Shown: positions 24,771-34,622 of the stretch, piece by piece
How the letters are laid out: the number at the start of each line of letters is the position of its first letter
Numbering within the stretch: position 1 is the stretch's first letter
From: Anaerolineae bacterium
Lineage (GTDB): Bacteria; Chloroflexota; Anaerolineae; DRVO01
Reading direction: 5' to 3'
DNA: 63,942 nt
Assembly (NCBI GenBank): GCA_013178015.1
Contig: JABLXR010000020.1
Location: 1 to 63,942 of the forward strand
Program-made: the position numbers and the translations under genes
The notes under the pieces: generated by a model
Databases searched by the model: none
What the model saw: only the letters and a program-made list of their open reading frames with translations
What the model was told of the DNA's origin: nothing

Positions 24771-25170
24771 CCGGTGCGCTCCTAAGGGTCGGCCTCTTCA
24801 GCGGCCCCAGCCCGCTAGTTGGGTGGCATGGGTAGCCTGAGGTGCCATCGCCCAACGCTGGCGACACGGATTTCGCCGAGCCATCCCCTGGCCGGCGCGG
24901 CCGGACCGCGAACGATGGTCTGCCTTCCACCAGGGTGTCGCCTTGGCACCTGCTAGCGGCGTTCGCTGCGGTGCAGTCTACAGCCGGTATTGCCCCTGGT
25001 CTGTCGGGAGACCTGGACACTTCGGGCTGCTTTGGAGCGGCGGCTTGCCCTCTGCCCCTCGCGGCAGGTGGGGGCGGGAGCTGCTGCCCAGTCGAGACCC
25101 ATGGGGGGCTGGACAGCGGGGCCGGGGTTGCCTACTCTTTGGCGCAGCATAGGGGGCACGGGAGGATGGC
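24771..25170. other. Non-coding stretch upstream of the UroD-like gene
   Basis: 400 nt between divergent genes. A Shine-Dalgarno GGGAGG sits at its right end, serving the GTG at 25171. I find no near-consensus promoter and no strong stem-loop. A 110-codon plus-strand frame here has no family features. Confidence 0.5.
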
Positions 25171-26232
25171 GTGACGCCTAGAGAGCGAGTGGACGCGGCC
25201 CTGAGGGGCGAGATGCCGGATGCGGTTCCTTTCACGGTCTACGAGTGCATGCTCCCCAAGAGCGCGGCCGAGCGGCGCCTCCGCAACGAGGGGCTGTGCA
25301 TCGTGGAGCGCAGCTCGGTTTTCCGTGTCGTCTACCATGAGGTCAAAGTCGAGCGCACCCAGTACGTGGGCGAGGACGGGATAGATCGGGTGCGGACAGA
25401 GGTGAGGACCCCTGAGGGGACGCTGACGGCGGTGGACCGCCCGGCCGACTTCACCCACTGGCATGAGAAGCGCCTCTTCAGCGGCCCGGATGACTATGCC
25501 GCCCTGGAATGTATGATAGCAGACCGCAGCTACGAGCCCCGGTACGCGGAATTCGCTGAGCTTCAGGCCCTCATGGGAGATGACGCCTCAGTTCGGGCCG
25601 GCATCGGCTACTCTCCCCTGCAAGAGATCATCTACACCCTGATGGGAGTGACCGAGTTCGCCATCCAATGGGCGGAGAACCGGGACCGGCTGATGAGCCT
25701 ATACCGGACCCTGATCGAGGACAGGCGGAAGATCTACGATGTGGTGGCCCATTCCCCGGCCCACACGGTGAACTACGGGGGGAACGTTAGCCCGGAGGTG
25801 GTGGGCCGAGAGCGGTTCGAGACCATGATCTTGCCTCACTACGAGGAGGCGGCCGAGGTGCTGCAGGCCCATGGGAAGCTGATGGGAGTGCATTTCGATG
25901 CCAACACCCGCCTGCTGGCCCCGGGGATCGCTCGCTCGCGGATGGACTACGTGGAGGCCTTCACCCCGTATCCCGACACCGACATGACGGTAAGGGAGGC
26001 GAGGGAAGCCTGGCCAGGCAAGACACTGTGGATCAACTTCCCCTCGTCGGTCCACCTTCAGAGCCACGAAGACATCGCCGACATGACGCGGCAGATGCTG
26101 AGAGAGGCGGCACCGGGCGACCGCTTCATAGTCGGGATCACCGAGGACCTGCCGCCCGGACGATGGCAGGGCAACTACGAGACCATTCTGAGGGTGTGCA
26201 ACACCGAGGGCCGGACACCCATCGCCGGCTAG
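25171..26232 (+). CDS. Uroporphyrinogen decarboxylase-fold protein (UroD/MtaA-like)
   Basis: 353 residues with the URO-D family opening TPRERVDAALRGEMPDAVPF, and YGGNVSPEVVGRERFETMILPHY in the middle. It ends with segments typical of methyltransferase-like members (LWINFPSSVHLQ, FIVGITEDLPPGRW). True HemE conserved residues for porphyrin binding are not evident, so this is more likely one of the URO-D-fold methyltransferase or unknown-function enzymes. An ATG 6 nt upstream reads straight into a stop, so the GTG at 25171 with GGGAGG 5 nt before it is the start. Downstream are two sugar kinases on the same strand, which suggests a catabolic role (inference). Confidence 0.75.
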   Translation: MTPRERVDAALRGEMPDAVPFTVYECMLPKSAAERRLRNEGLCIVERSSVFRVVYHEVKVERTQYVGEDGIDRVRTEVRTPEGTLTAVDRPADFTHWHEKRLFSGPDDYAALECMIADRSYEPRYAEFAELQALMGDDASVRAGIGYSPLQEIIYTLMGVTEFAIQWAENRDRLMSLYRTLIEDRRKIYDVVAHSPAHTVNYGGNVSPEVVGRERFETMILPHYEEAAEVLQAHGKLMGVHFDANTRLLAPGIARSRMDYVEAFTPYPDTDMTVREAREAWPGKTLWINFPSSVHLQSHEDIADMTRQMLREAAPGDRFIVGITEDLPPGRWQGNYETILRVCNTEGRTPIAG

Positions 26233-26422
26233 GGGTTTGGCGTCGCCTCCGGCGCGGCCGACGCGCCGGCAGCACCCGGTGCCTCGGGTCCAGGGCGCCG
26301 GGCGCCGTTGACGGGCCACGGCCGCGTGCTAGAATCGGCCTGCTGTGGCGGCCGAAGTCGGCCTCTCCGGTGACCGATGGGTGGCGGCGGCTACAGCTCT
26401 CCCTCTAGACGGAGGCACTGTC

Positions 26423-27955
26423 ATGGCATACCTGCTTGGCGTGGACATTGGCACCGGCGGCGCGCGGGCCCTCCTCATCCAGGAGGATGGTGCTCCAGTA
26501 GCGTCCGCTACCTCCGAGTACCCTCTCTACCAGCCCCGGCCCCAATGGGCGGAGCAAGAGCCGGAGGACTGGTGGACCGGGGCGGTGCAGGCCGTCCGCC
26601 AGGTTATGGCCCGCGCTGGGGCCGACCCAGCTGAAGTGCGTGCCCTCGGGCTCTCGGGCCAGATGCACGGGGTGGTGTTGCTGGACGGCCAGAACCATGT
26701 CCTCCGGCGGAGCATCATCTGGGCGGATCAGCGCAGCCAGGCACAGTGCGACTGGATCACGGAGCGGATAGGGGCCAAGCGTCTCGTCGAGCGCACCTCC
26801 AACCCGGCCCTCACCGGGTTCAGCGCCCCGAAGCTTCTGTGGATCAGGGACAACGAGCCGGAGATCTTCGAGCGAGCGCGCAAGTTCCTTCTGCCCAAGG
26901 ACTTCATTCGTCTCCGCCTTACCGGTGAGTACGCCACCGAGGTCTCTGACGCCTCGGGCACCTCCCTGTTCGACGTGCAAGGGCGCGACTGGGCCTGGGA
27001 CGTAGTGGACGACCTGGGCCTGGACCGAGACCTGCTGCCCAGGGCGTTCGAGTCTCCCGAGGTTTCGGGAAGGCTGACTGCCGCGGCTGCCCAGGAGACG
27101 GGCCTGCCGCCAGGCCTCCCGGTAGTAGGGGGAGGAGGAGACCAAGCGGCGGGCGCTGTGGGTAACGGGATCGTGGAGACGGGGATCGTGTCCTCGACCA
27201 TCGGGACCTCCGGCGTGGTCTTTGCCTTCACTGACGAGCCTCGAAGAGACGATCGGGGCCGGCTGCAAACTTTCTGTCACGCTGTCCCTGGCAAGTGGCA
27301 CGTGATGGGAGTGACGCAGGGTGCCGGGCTGTCGCTGCGCTGGTTTCGGGACAACTTCGGCGAGTGCGAGGTGGCTGCCGCCCGCTGGCTGGATACCGAC
27401 CCGTACGACTTGCTTGCGCGAGAGGCGGAGCAGGCGCCGCTCGGGTGCGAGGGGCTGCTGTGGCTTCCCTACCTGATGGGGGAGAGGGCGCCCGTGCTGG
27501 ATCCTGAGGCCAGAGGGGTTCTGTTCGGCATTACCGCCCGGCACGACCGGGCCATGGTGGTGCGGGCCATCATGGAGGGCGTCACCTACAGCCTGCGCGA
27601 CTCGCTCGACATAATGCGGAAAGAGATGCAGGTGCCGGTGCGCCAGATCCGGGCTTCCGGGGGAGGGGCGCGCAGTTCCCTGTGGCGGCAGATGCAGGCG
27701 GACGTCTTCGGAGTGGAGACGGTGGCCCTGCACGTGGCGGAGGGTCCGGCCTACGGGGTGGCGCTGCTGGCCGCGGTGGGGGCCGGGCTGTACGGTTCGG
27801 TGGCCGAGGCCTGCCGGGAGACGTTACGGGTGACTGAAGTGCTCAACCCGGTGCCGGAGCACTCTCGGGCCTACGAGAGCTTCTATGGCATCTACACCAG
27901 CCTGTACTCGGCCCTGAAGGACAAGTTCCATGCCATGGCTAGCCTGGTGCAGTAA
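26423..27955 (+). CDS. xylB: FGGY-family carbohydrate kinase (xylulokinase-like)
   Basis: 510 residues. It begins with YLLGVDIGTGGARALL, the phosphate-binding strand pair. SGQMHGVVLLD is the xylulokinase-type substrate segment. FGGY-C features include GGGGDQAAGAVGNG, GTSGVVFAF and ASGGGARSSLWRQMQADVFG near the C-terminus. The SGQMHG motif favours D-xylulose as substrate, giving xylulose 5-phosphate. The ATG at 26423 has GGAGGC 8 nt upstream; a longer frame upstream has no support. Directly followed by a PfkB kinase 25 nt downstream. Confidence 0.85.
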   Translation: MAYLLGVDIGTGGARALLIQEDGAPVASATSEYPLYQPRPQWAEQEPEDWWTGAVQAVRQVMARAGADPAEVRALGLSGQMHGVVLLDGQNHVLRRSIIWADQRSQAQCDWITERIGAKRLVERTSNPALTGFSAPKLLWIRDNEPEIFERARKFLLPKDFIRLRLTGEYATEVSDASGTSLFDVQGRDWAWDVVDDLGLDRDLLPRAFESPEVSGRLTAAAAQETGLPPGLPVVGGGGDQAAGAVGNGIVETGIVSSTIGTSGVVFAFTDEPRRDDRGRLQTFCHAVPGKWHVMGVTQGAGLSLRWFRDNFGECEVAAARWLDTDPYDLLAREAEQAPLGCEGLLWLPYLMGERAPVLDPEARGVLFGITARHDRAMVVRAIMEGVTYSLRDSLDIMRKEMQVPVRQIRASGGGARSSLWRQMQADVFGVETVALHVAEGPAYGVALLAAVGAGLYGSVAEACRETLRVTEVLNPVPEHSRAYESFYGIYTSLYSALKDKFHAMASLVQ

Positions 27956-27980
27956 CGGGTGTGGTGGAACATGAGGTGAG

Positions 27981-28928
27981 ATGATGCAGGTAGCCTGTCT
28001 GGGAATCATGGTAGCGGACGTAGTGGCGCGCCCGGTGGTGGACCTGCCTGAGAGGGGGCGCCTCACCCTGGTGGACCAGATGGAGCTGCACACCGGTGGA
28101 TGCGCGGTTAACACCAGTATCTCCCTGGCGAAGTTGGGCGTGGGGGCCGGCGTCCTCGGTGCCGTAGGCGACGACGGCTTCGGCGAGTTTGTGCTGGGCC
28201 AGCTGGCTCGGTACGGAGTGGACTCCCGCGGTGTGCGGCGTAAGAGCGACGTGAACACGTCTGCCACCATGGTCATGGTGGAGCCAGACGGCGAGCGCCG
28301 CTTCCTTCACTACCTGGGAGCCAACGCCAAGCTGGTGGAGTCGGACGTGGACCTGACTCTCATCCAGGGGGCCAGGATACTGCACATAGCTGGGGCCTTG
28401 GTGATGCCCGGCATTGATGGAGAGCCCACCGCCCGCCTATTGCGCCGGGCTCGGGAGATGGGTCTGACGACTTCGTTCGACACCGTATGGGACGCGCGGG
28501 GGCAGTGGATGCGTCTGGTGGAGCCCTGCTTGCCCTACGTGGACGTGATGCTCCCCAGCCTGGCTGAGGCGCAGATGATTACGGGCAAGGAGCGGCCGGA
28601 GGAAGTGGCTGAGGTGTTCCTCCGGTATGGGGTTGACATCGTAGGCCTCAAGATGGGCGAGCGAGGGTCGTACGTGCGTCAGGGCGACACGGAGCTCTGG
28701 CTGCCCCCGTACGTGATTGACCCCGTGGACGCCACCGGCGCCGGCGACGCCTACGTGGCCGGGTTCCTAACCGGGCTGGTGCAGGGCTGGGACCTGGAGA
28801 AGACGGCGCGGTTCGCCAATGCCGTGGGTGCTCTCTGTGTGACGGCCATGGGCGCCGTGACGGGGGTGAGATCTCTGGAGGAGACGCTCCGCTTCATGGA
28901 GACCACGCCCGTCTCACATCTGCCCTAG
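27981..28928 (+). CDS. PfkB-family carbohydrate kinase
   Basis: 315 residues of the ribokinase fold. HTGGCAVNTSISLAKLG (residues about 37-53) is the N-terminal PfkB signature, and VDATGAGDAYVAGFLTGL near residue 250 contains the GAGD catalytic motif with its Asp base. Substrate may be a sugar or a nucleoside. GAGGTGAG precedes the double ATG. Its last 15 nt overlap the 3' end of the convergent flavoprotein gene. It probably forms an operon with the FGGY kinase and the UroD-like gene. Confidence 0.88.
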   Translation: MMQVACLGIMVADVVARPVVDLPERGRLTLVDQMELHTGGCAVNTSISLAKLGVGAGVLGAVGDDGFGEFVLGQLARYGVDSRGVRRKSDVNTSATMVMVEPDGERRFLHYLGANAKLVESDVDLTLIQGARILHIAGALVMPGIDGEPTARLLRRAREMGLTTSFDTVWDARGQWMRLVEPCLPYVDVMLPSLAEAQMITGKERPEEVAEVFLRYGVDIVGLKMGERGSYVRQGDTELWLPPYVIDPVDATGAGDAYVAGFLTGLVQGWDLEKTARFANAVGALCVTAMGAVTGVRSLEETLRFMETTPVSHLP

Positions 28929-30137
28929 CGTCCTCAGGACAGGCAGGTTCATCAAGAACTCGGCGAAGGCCAGTTGGCCCACGAGGAGCGCAGTTAGCGT
29001 GCGGCGTTCTTCGCCTATTCCGGTGAACAGGCGGTAGCACGTATCGGGGAAGCGCCGCACGATGTCGCCGATCACCCGGGCATAGCGCTGGTCCCGGCGT
29101 ACCATTCGGTCCAGCTCGGCATCGTACCGATCAAGTGCCGCCGGGTTGCCCTGCAAGGCCTCGGCGATCAGCCTTCCGGCCAGGTCTCCGTTGTCCAGGG
29201 CGTAGCAGATGCCCTCTCCGGCGAGACCATCGGCCAGGCCGGCGGCGTCGCCGGCCAACAGCACACCACCCTTCCGACAGGGATCCCCGAGGTTGGACAG
29301 GGGCAGGGGGTGCACGTAGGTGTGCAGTTCCTCCAGGTCTGCCTCGGGGACGAGATCGTTCTCCAGGATGAAACTCCACAGGCGCTGGCGCAGCGAGGTC
29401 CCCGGCCGGTGCATACTTCCCGCGCCGACTGACAGATGGTCGGCCTTAGGGAAGATCCAGGCGTATCCGCCCTTCACTGCTTCCACATCGAACACCAGCG
29501 TGCCTGCATAGCGCTCCAGCACCTCCGGCGACACCGTTAGCTCACACTCGATCGCTACGCCCCGTTGAGGAGGGTAGCGAAACCCCAGGAGCCGCCGCAG
29601 CGGGCCAGTGGCCCCATCGGCTGCGACCACGTACGGAGCCCGGAACTGCCCGGCGTTCGTCTGTACCAGGTGGCCGTCCCCGTGCTGGTACACCGCGGTG
29701 ACCTCTGCCTGCTCTCGGAGATAGGCGCCGACCACGACCGCCGACCGGACCAGAGCGTAATCCAGGTCGCTGCGCATGACGCTGTAGAAGGGAGTCCCCT
29801 TGGGCAGCGGCCAAGTGACGGGCATCGTGCCCCTCAGGCGAAAGCTCACGTGGGTGATGCGATGATGCGGTATGTCCTCCACCGGGAAGGGCAGTCGAGC
29901 CACGCTCTTGGGGCTCAGTCCGCCGCCACATGCCTTGTAACGGGGAAGCGCCTCGCGCTCCAGCAGAAGGACCTGGTGGCCCTCTAGCGCCAGGCTTCGG
30001 GCAGCCATACACCCGGCCGGCCCTGCTCCGACCACTATGGCGTCAAAGGGTTCGGGTTCAGCCAGGGCGTCCCTCTCGAGTTCTGGGGCAGGGACCGATG
30101 TCCAGACCGGTGCAGCTGTCAGAACGCGGGAGTTCAC
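28914..30137 (-). CDS. Geranylgeranyl reductase family flavoprotein
   Basis: 407 residues. FAD-binding dinucleotide fold FDAIVVGAGPAGCMAARSLA near residue 31, then RYKACGGGLSPKSV (the typical Cys-containing GGR segment), YVVAADGATGPLRRLLG, and GDAAGLADGLAGEGICYA closing the FAD site. Such enzymes saturate isoprenoid chains (chlorophyll, quinone or lipid geranylgeranyl groups) or act on related substrates. No photosynthesis genes are nearby, so lipid or menaquinone side-chain reduction is the likelier use. GTG start, with a near-consensus promoter 60 nt upstream. Confidence 0.83.
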   Translation of the reverse strand: MNSRVLTAAPVWTSVPAPELERDALAEPEPFDAIVVGAGPAGCMAARSLALEGHQVLLLEREALPRYKACGGGLSPKSVARLPFPVEDIPHHRITHVSFRLRGTMPVTWPLPKGTPFYSVMRSDLDYALVRSAVVVGAYLREQAEVTAVYQHGDGHLVQTNAGQFRAPYVVAADGATGPLRRLLGFRYPPQRGVAIECELTVSPEVLERYAGTLVFDVEAVKGGYAWIFPKADHLSVGAGSMHRPGTSLRQRLWSFILENDLVPEADLEELHTYVHPLPLSNLGDPCRKGGVLLAGDAAGLADGLAGEGICYALDNGDLAGRLIAEALQGNPAALDRYDAELDRMVRRDQRYARVIGDIVRRFPDTCYRLFTGIGEERRTLTALLVGQLAFAEFLMNLPVLRTLGQM

Positions 30138-30197
30138 TGGAGACCAACCTCGTTACCGGCGTCCGGTCGGCTGACCGAGGACGCGGTCAATGGACGC

Positions 30198-30226
30198 TGT
30201 ATACCACTGCCCACCGCAACGGTCAA
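30198..30226 (-). promoter_or_regulatory. Promoter of the geranylgeranyl-reductase-like gene
   Basis: On the minus strand TTGACC (30226-30221), a 17-nt spacer and TATACA (30203-30198). Near-ideal sigma-70 geometry. Transcription would begin near 30191, leaving a leader of about 54 nt before the GTG at 30137. Confidence 0.65.
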
Positions 30227-30510
30227 GGTCATGTCACAGGTGAGTGGAGCTGTAGGGTGCGACGCGGGATCGAGGCGCGCCCAGACCTCCACCGCCATGC
30301 GAAGACAAAGGCACGGATGCGTCCGCTTGAGCAGGGACTCGCAGCCCCGACGTGGGCATTCTTAGCTCACCTGTTGCCACTGGGCCCGACCGGTCGCAGT
30401 CACCGGCCTCTCACTGCCTCATGCGGAGTACCTTGGGCAGTGCTGCGCCCGGTGGCGGGGCGAACGCATGCGTTGCCTCGCGAGCGAAACGCGTGCGGCT
30501 TGGGGGGCAC

Positions 30511-30539
30511 TTGGTAGAACTGGAGCAAGTCGGTATAAT
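30511..30539 (+). promoter_or_regulatory. Promoter of the 83-residue protein gene
   Basis: TTGGTA at 30511-30516, a 17-nt spacer, and a perfect TATAAT at 30534-30539. The start would be near 30546, giving a leader of about 60 nt that ends in a strong Shine-Dalgarno. Confidence 0.7.
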
Positions 30540-30604
30540 GCGGGCGTGCTGGTCAGCGGGACCGGCTTGGGCGGTGTCGTTAGCGATAGCGTTAGGAGGT
30601 CAGT

Positions 30605-30856
30605 ATGCCGCATCACGAGCAACCTCAACATGGTCTTCCCCGTCACGGCGAGACCACCGGCACCTCGGATGTCACCTACGGCCTGACGAGCGTTCTCTAT
30701 CATGCCCTCCAGGGCGCCGAGACCTACGCGGCTTACGTGGAGGACGCCGAGAGGCTGGGCGACCAAGAGGCGGCGCGGTTCTTCCAGGAGGCTCAGCAGG
30801 AGGAGACGCGTAGGGCCGACCGGGCCAAGGCCCTGCTTCGCACCAGGATCGGCTAA
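30605..30856 (+). CDS. Small all-helical protein, possibly ferritin-like
   Basis: 83 residues. AGGAGGT lies 5 nt before the ATG and a consensus promoter lies about 65 nt upstream, so it is probably well expressed. The N-terminus is His/Gln-rich and disordered. From residue 24 two long helices follow: VTYGLTSVLYHALQGAETYA, then EDAERLGDQEAARFFQEAQQ plus a basic tail. The spacing of Glu and His residues recalls a half-length ferritin-like helical pair, but a metal site cannot be confirmed. A stem-loop follows the stop, so it is monocistronic. Next downstream is PFOR, and a redox or protective role is only a guess. Confidence 0.72.
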   Translation: MPHHEQPQHGLPRHGETTGTSDVTYGLTSVLYHALQGAETYAAYVEDAERLGDQEAARFFQEAQQEETRRADRAKALLRTRIG

Positions 30857-30864
30857 GCCAACGG

Positions 30865-30893
30865 GACCGCCCTTCCCATCCGGCGGGGCGGTC
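30865..30893 (+). terminator. Stem-loop after the 83-residue gene
   Basis: GACCGCCC (30865-30872) pairs with GGGCGGTC (30886-30893) across a 13-nt loop, starting 8 nt after the stop. The following sequence CACGTCATTATTAG is only modestly T-rich, so termination may be partial with read-through into the PFOR gene. Confidence 0.55.
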
Positions 30894-30981
30894 ACGTCAT
30901 TATTAGTGGCCGCAGGGCGTGCGCCACCCCCGGAGCGGGATGGCCCCACCCGCGGGTCCAAGCAACCTCCGGAGATGAGGC

Positions 30982-33900
30982 ATGGCACGGCAGTACGTAA
31001 CCATTGACGGTAACGAGGCGGCGGCCTACGTAGCCCACAAGACAGCGGAAGTGATCGTCATCTACCCTATCACCCCGTCCTCTCCTATGGGCGAACACGC
31101 CGACGAGTGGAGCTCATGGGGGAGTACCAACATCTGGGGGACGGTCCCCACGGTGGTGGAGATGCAGTCAGAGGCGGGCGCAGCGGGAGCAGTGCACGGG
31201 GCCCTGCAGACCGGCTCGTTGTCCACCACCTTCACCGCCAGCCAGGGCCTGCTCCTGATGATACCCAACATGTACAAGATAGCCGGCGAGCTGACGAGCA
31301 CGGTGTTCCACATCGCGGCCCGGACTGTGGCCACTCACGCGCTCTCCATCTTCGGCGATCACAGCGACGTGATGGCGGCCCGAAGTACGGGGTGGGCCAT
31401 GCTGTTCGCCAACTCGGTGCAGGAGGTAATGGACTTCGCCCTGATCTCCCAGACGGCCACTCTGAAGGCGCGGGTCCCCTTCCTGCACGTGTTCGACGGG
31501 TTCCGCACCTCGCACGAAGTGGCCAAGATAGAGCGGCTGGATGACGACGACATTCGAGCCTTGATAGACGATGACCTGGTGCGCGCTCATCGGGCCCGGG
31601 GCCTCTCGCCCGACCGACCCTTCACTCGGGGTACGGCTCAGAACCCGGATGTGTTCTTCCAGAGCCGGGAGGCTGCCAATCCCTTCTACGCTTCTGTCCC
31701 TGGCATCGTTGAGGACACCATGGAGCAGTTCGCGGCCCAAGTCGGGAGGCAGTATCGGCCGTTCGACTATGTGGGGGCACCCGATGCGGAACGGGTGCTG
31801 GTGGCGATGGGCTCGGCCTGTGAGACAGCGCACGAGGCGGTCGAGTACCTGGCCGGACGGGGCGAGAGAGTGGGTCTGGTGAAGGTGCGGTTGTTCCGTC
31901 CCTTCTCTGCCGCCCACTTCGTGGAAGCGCTGCCGGCGACGTGCGAGGCCCTGGCAGTCCTCGACCGGACCAAAGAGCCAGGGGCGCTGGGGGAACCGCT
32001 CTACCAGGACGTAGTCACCGCGCTTGCCGAAGGCGCCGAGCCGAGCCGAGCGATTCGGGTCATCGGGGGCAGGTACGGGCTGTCCTCCAAGGAGTTCACC
32101 CCCGAGATGGTCCAGAGCGCTTTGGAGGAGCTCAAGAGAGACAAGCCGAAGAATCACTTCACGGTGGGCATAATGGACGACGTCAGCGGCACCAGCCTCG
32201 ACCATAGTCGTCCCTTGGATAGCGAGTCGCCGGGAGTGGTGAGAGCCGTCTTCTGGGGGTTGGGTTCAGATGGCACGGTGGGAGCAAACAAGAACTCCAT
32301 CAAGATCATTGGGGAGACCACCGACTACCACGCCCAGGGCTATTTCGTCTATGACTCCAAGAAGGCCGGTGCCCATACCGTGTCGCACCTGCGCTTTGGC
32401 CCTGAGCCCATCCGCTCGACCTATCTCATCAGGCAAGCCGATTTCGTCGGGGTGCATCAGTTCGGGTTCCTGGAGCGCTTCCGTGTTCTCGATACCGCTC
32501 GCCCGGGGGCGACGCTGCTGCTCAATGCACCCTATGAGAAGGACGAGGTGTGGGATCACATCCCCCGAGCCGTGCAGGAGCAGATCATAGAGAAGCAGCT
32601 CGAAGTCTACGCCATCAACGGCTACCGGGTGGCGAGGGACATGGGCATGGGTAACCGTATCAACACCATCATGCAGACGTGCTTCTTCGCCATTACCGAC
32701 ATCCTCCTTACTGATCGGGCCATCGAGGAAATCAAGAAGACCATCCGCGATACGTATGGCAAGCGAGGCGAGGCGGTGGTGCAGAGGAACTTCGCTGCGG
32801 TGGACGCGGCCCTGGAGCACCTCCACCGGCTAGACGTCCCTGAGAGGGCCACGGGGACCATCGAGGTGCCTCCGGCGGTGCCTGAGGATGCGCCTGCGTT
32901 CGTGCGCGAGGTCACCGGCCGCATCATGGCCGGGGACGGGGACCGACTGCCCGTGAGCGCCATGCCGGTGGATGGTACCTTCCCCAACGGCACTACCCGA
33001 TGGGAGAAGCGCAACCTGGCGCTCGAGGTGCCGGTCTGGTTGCCCCACGTCTGCATCCAATGCGGGCGTTGCGTGATGTACTGCCCCCACGCCGTCATCC
33101 GCTCCAAGGTCTACGATCCGGCCCTCCTCGAAGGCGCCCCGCCGGCGTTCAAGTCGGTCGAGGCGCGCTGGCGTGAGCCGGCGCTGAAAGGCATGAGATA
33201 CACAGTGCAGGTGGCGGTTGAGGACTGCACCGGCTGCGCCGTGTGCGTGGAGGTATGCCCGGCCAGGGACAAGACGGCGGTGGGCCGGAAGGCCATCAAC
33301 ATGGAGCCTCAACTGCCTATCCGAGAGCAGGAGCGCCAGAACTGGGCCTTCTTCCTCTCCCTGCCCGACCTTCCTCGCGACGTGGGCCTGCGCTTCACCA
33401 ACACCAGGAATGTGCAGCTGCTTCGTCCCCTGTTCGAGTTTCACTCCGCCTGTGCCGGTTGCGGGGAGACGCCCTACCTGCGCCTGCTGAGCCAGTTGTT
33501 CGGTGACCGGGCCTTGATCGCCAATGCCACCGGCTGCAGCAGCATCTACAGTGCCAATCTGCCCGGTACGGCCTGGAGCTACGACGCAGAGGGGCGGGGC
33601 CCGGCCTGGAGCAACTCGCTGTTCGAGGACAACGCCGAGTTTGGCTTCGGCTTCCGGCTCACGCTGGACAAGCAGAACGAGTACGCTCGCGAGCTGCTGG
33701 GTCAGCTCAGGGGCGAGGTGGGGGAGGATCTGGTTCAGGCGATCCTGGATGCTGACCAATCCGACGAGGCGGGCGTCCGGGCGCAGCGGGAGCGCGTGTC
33801 ACGTCTGCGCCAAGTGCTGGAAGGGCACAGGGACTCCAGGGCGCGGGAGCTTCTCAGCGTGGCTGGCTCTCTGGTGCGCAGGAGCGTCTGGGCCGTGGGG

Positions 33901-34593
33901 GGCGATGGGTGGGCCTACGACATCGGCTATGGCGGCCTGGACCATGTGCTGGCCGCTGGGCGAGACGTCAATCTGCTGGTGCTGGACACAGAGGTGTACT
34001 CGAACACGGGAGGGCAAGCGTCCAAGGCTACGGGGCTGGGAGCGGTGGCCAAGTTCGCCGCCAGTGGGAAGCCCCTGCCCAAGAAAGACCTGGGCATGAT
34101 GGCCATGAACTACGGATACGTCTACGTGGCGCAGGTGGCCATGGGAGCCGACGACCGGCAGACCATCCAGGCTTTCCTGGAAGCGGAGAGCTACCCCGGG
34201 CCTTCGCTCATCATCGCCTACAGCACCTGCATTGCCCACGGGATCAACATGGCCCAGGGCATGGATCAGGAGAAGTTGGCGGTGGCGTCGGGGCACTGGC
34301 CGCTGTACCGATACGATCCTCGAAGGCGGGACGAGGGGCTCAACCCGCTCCAGCTGGACTCTCGTGCTCCGAGCATCCCGCTGCAGGACTACATCTACAA
34401 CGAGAACCGTTACCGGATGCTGGTCCGCAGCGACCCGGATCAGGCGGCGCGCCTGCTGGCACGGGCCCAGCGGGCAGTCCTGGAGCGCTGGAGGAAGTAC
34501 GAGCACTTGGCCGCCATGAGCTTCGATCTGGGGGCGGAAGCGGGGGCGCTGGAGAAGAGCGACGAGACGGCCGGGCTGGACGGGGTGGAGTGA
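30982..34593 (+). CDS. nifJ: Pyruvate:ferredoxin (flavodoxin) oxidoreductase, single-chain
   Basis: 1203 residues, the size of one-chain PFOR. Domain order: alpha-like pyrimidine-binding domain from residue 1 ([20 protein letters not shown]), transketolase-like domain II, the gamma-like domain (about 410-640, with [20 protein letters not shown]), and a two-[4Fe-4S] ferredoxin domain with clusters beginning near Cys691 ([12 protein letters not shown]) and Cys749 ([12 protein letters not shown]). The C-terminal TPP domain has [13 protein letters not shown] near 824, [16 protein letters not shown] and the Mg-binding [11 protein letters not shown]. It decarboxylates pyruvate with CoA to acetyl-CoA, CO2 and reduced ferredoxin, in the cytosol under anaerobic conditions. 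The next gene follows after 29 nt. Confidence 0.96.
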   Translation: MARQYVTIDGNEAAAYVAHKTAEVIVIYPITPSSPMGEHADEWSSWGSTNIWGTVPTVVEMQSEAGAAGAVHGALQTGSLSTTFTASQGLLLMIPNMYKIAGELTSTVFHIAARTVATHALSIFGDHSDVMAARSTGWAMLFANSVQEVMDFALISQTATLKARVPFLHVFDGFRTSHEVAKIERLDDDDIRALIDDDLVRAHRARGLSPDRPFTRGTAQNPDVFFQSREAANPFYASVPGIVEDTMEQFAAQVGRQYRPFDYVGAPDAERVLVAMGSACETAHEAVEYLAGRGERVGLVKVRLFRPFSAAHFVEALPATCEALAVLDRTKEPGALGEPLYQDVVTALAEGAEPSRAIRVIGGRYGLSSKEFTPEMVQSALEELKRDKPKNHFTVGIMDDVSGTSLDHSRPLDSESPGVVRAVFWGLGSDGTVGANKNSIKIIGETTDYHAQGYFVYDSKKAGAHTVSHLRFGPEPIRSTYLIRQADFVGVHQFGFLERFRVLDTARPGATLLLNAPYEKDEVWDHIPRAVQEQIIEKQLEVYAINGYRVARDMGMGNRINTIMQTCFFAITDILLTDRAIEEIKKTIRDTYGKRGEAVVQRNFAAVDAALEHLHRLDVPERATGTIEVPPAVPEDAPAFVREVTGRIMAGDGDRLPVSAMPVDGTFPNGTTRWEKRNLALEVPVWLPHVCIQCGRCVMYCPHAVIRSKVYDPALLEGAPPAFKSVEARWREPALKGMRYTVQVAVEDCTGCAVCVEVCPARDKTAVGRKAINMEPQLPIREQERQNWAFFLSLPDLPRDVGLRFTNTRNVQLLRPLFEFHSACAGCGETPYLRLLSQLFGDRALIANATGCSSIYSANLPGTAWSYDAEGRGPAWSNSLFEDNAEFGFGFRLTLDKQNEYARELLGQLRGEVGEDLVQAILDADQSDEAGVRAQRERVSRLRQVLEGHRDSRARELLSVAGSLVRRSVWAVGGDGWAYDIGYGGLDHVLAAGRDVNLLVLDTEVYSNTGGQASKATGLGAVAKFAASGKPLPKKDLGMMAMNYGYVYVAQVAMGADDRQTIQAFLEAESYPGPSLIIAYSTCIAHGINMAQGMDQEKLAVASGHWPLYRYDPRRRDEGLNPLQLDSRAPSIPLQDYIYNENRYRMLVRSDPDQAARLLARAQRAVLERWRKYEHLAAMSFDLGAEAGALEKSDETAGLDGVE

Positions 34594-34622
34594 CGCGCCC
34601 AATCGGGAAAGGAGAAGGCCCA

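Larger units (their letters stand above)
30138..30604. other. Divergent intergenic region with two strong promoters
   Basis: About 470 nt separating the flavoprotein gene (minus) from the 83-residue gene (plus). It contains the minus-strand promoter at 30198-30226 and the plus-strand promoter at 30511-30539. No gene is seen between them. Confidence 0.6.

Noticed and set aside
24842-25174. 110-codon plus-strand frame upstream of the UroD-like gene
   Set aside because: No domain or Shine-Dalgarno, and its end overlaps the real GTG start.
26405-27733. 442-codon minus-strand frame
   Set aside because: It lies fully antisense to the FGGY kinase, which has all family motifs. The frame is His/Pro/Arg-rich and has no recognisable domain, as expected of third-position GC bias.
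33909-34622. N-terminal extension of the DHOD-like gene
   Set aside because: It overlaps nifJ in another frame. A clear Shine-Dalgarno sits before the ATG at 34623, and the family starts there.
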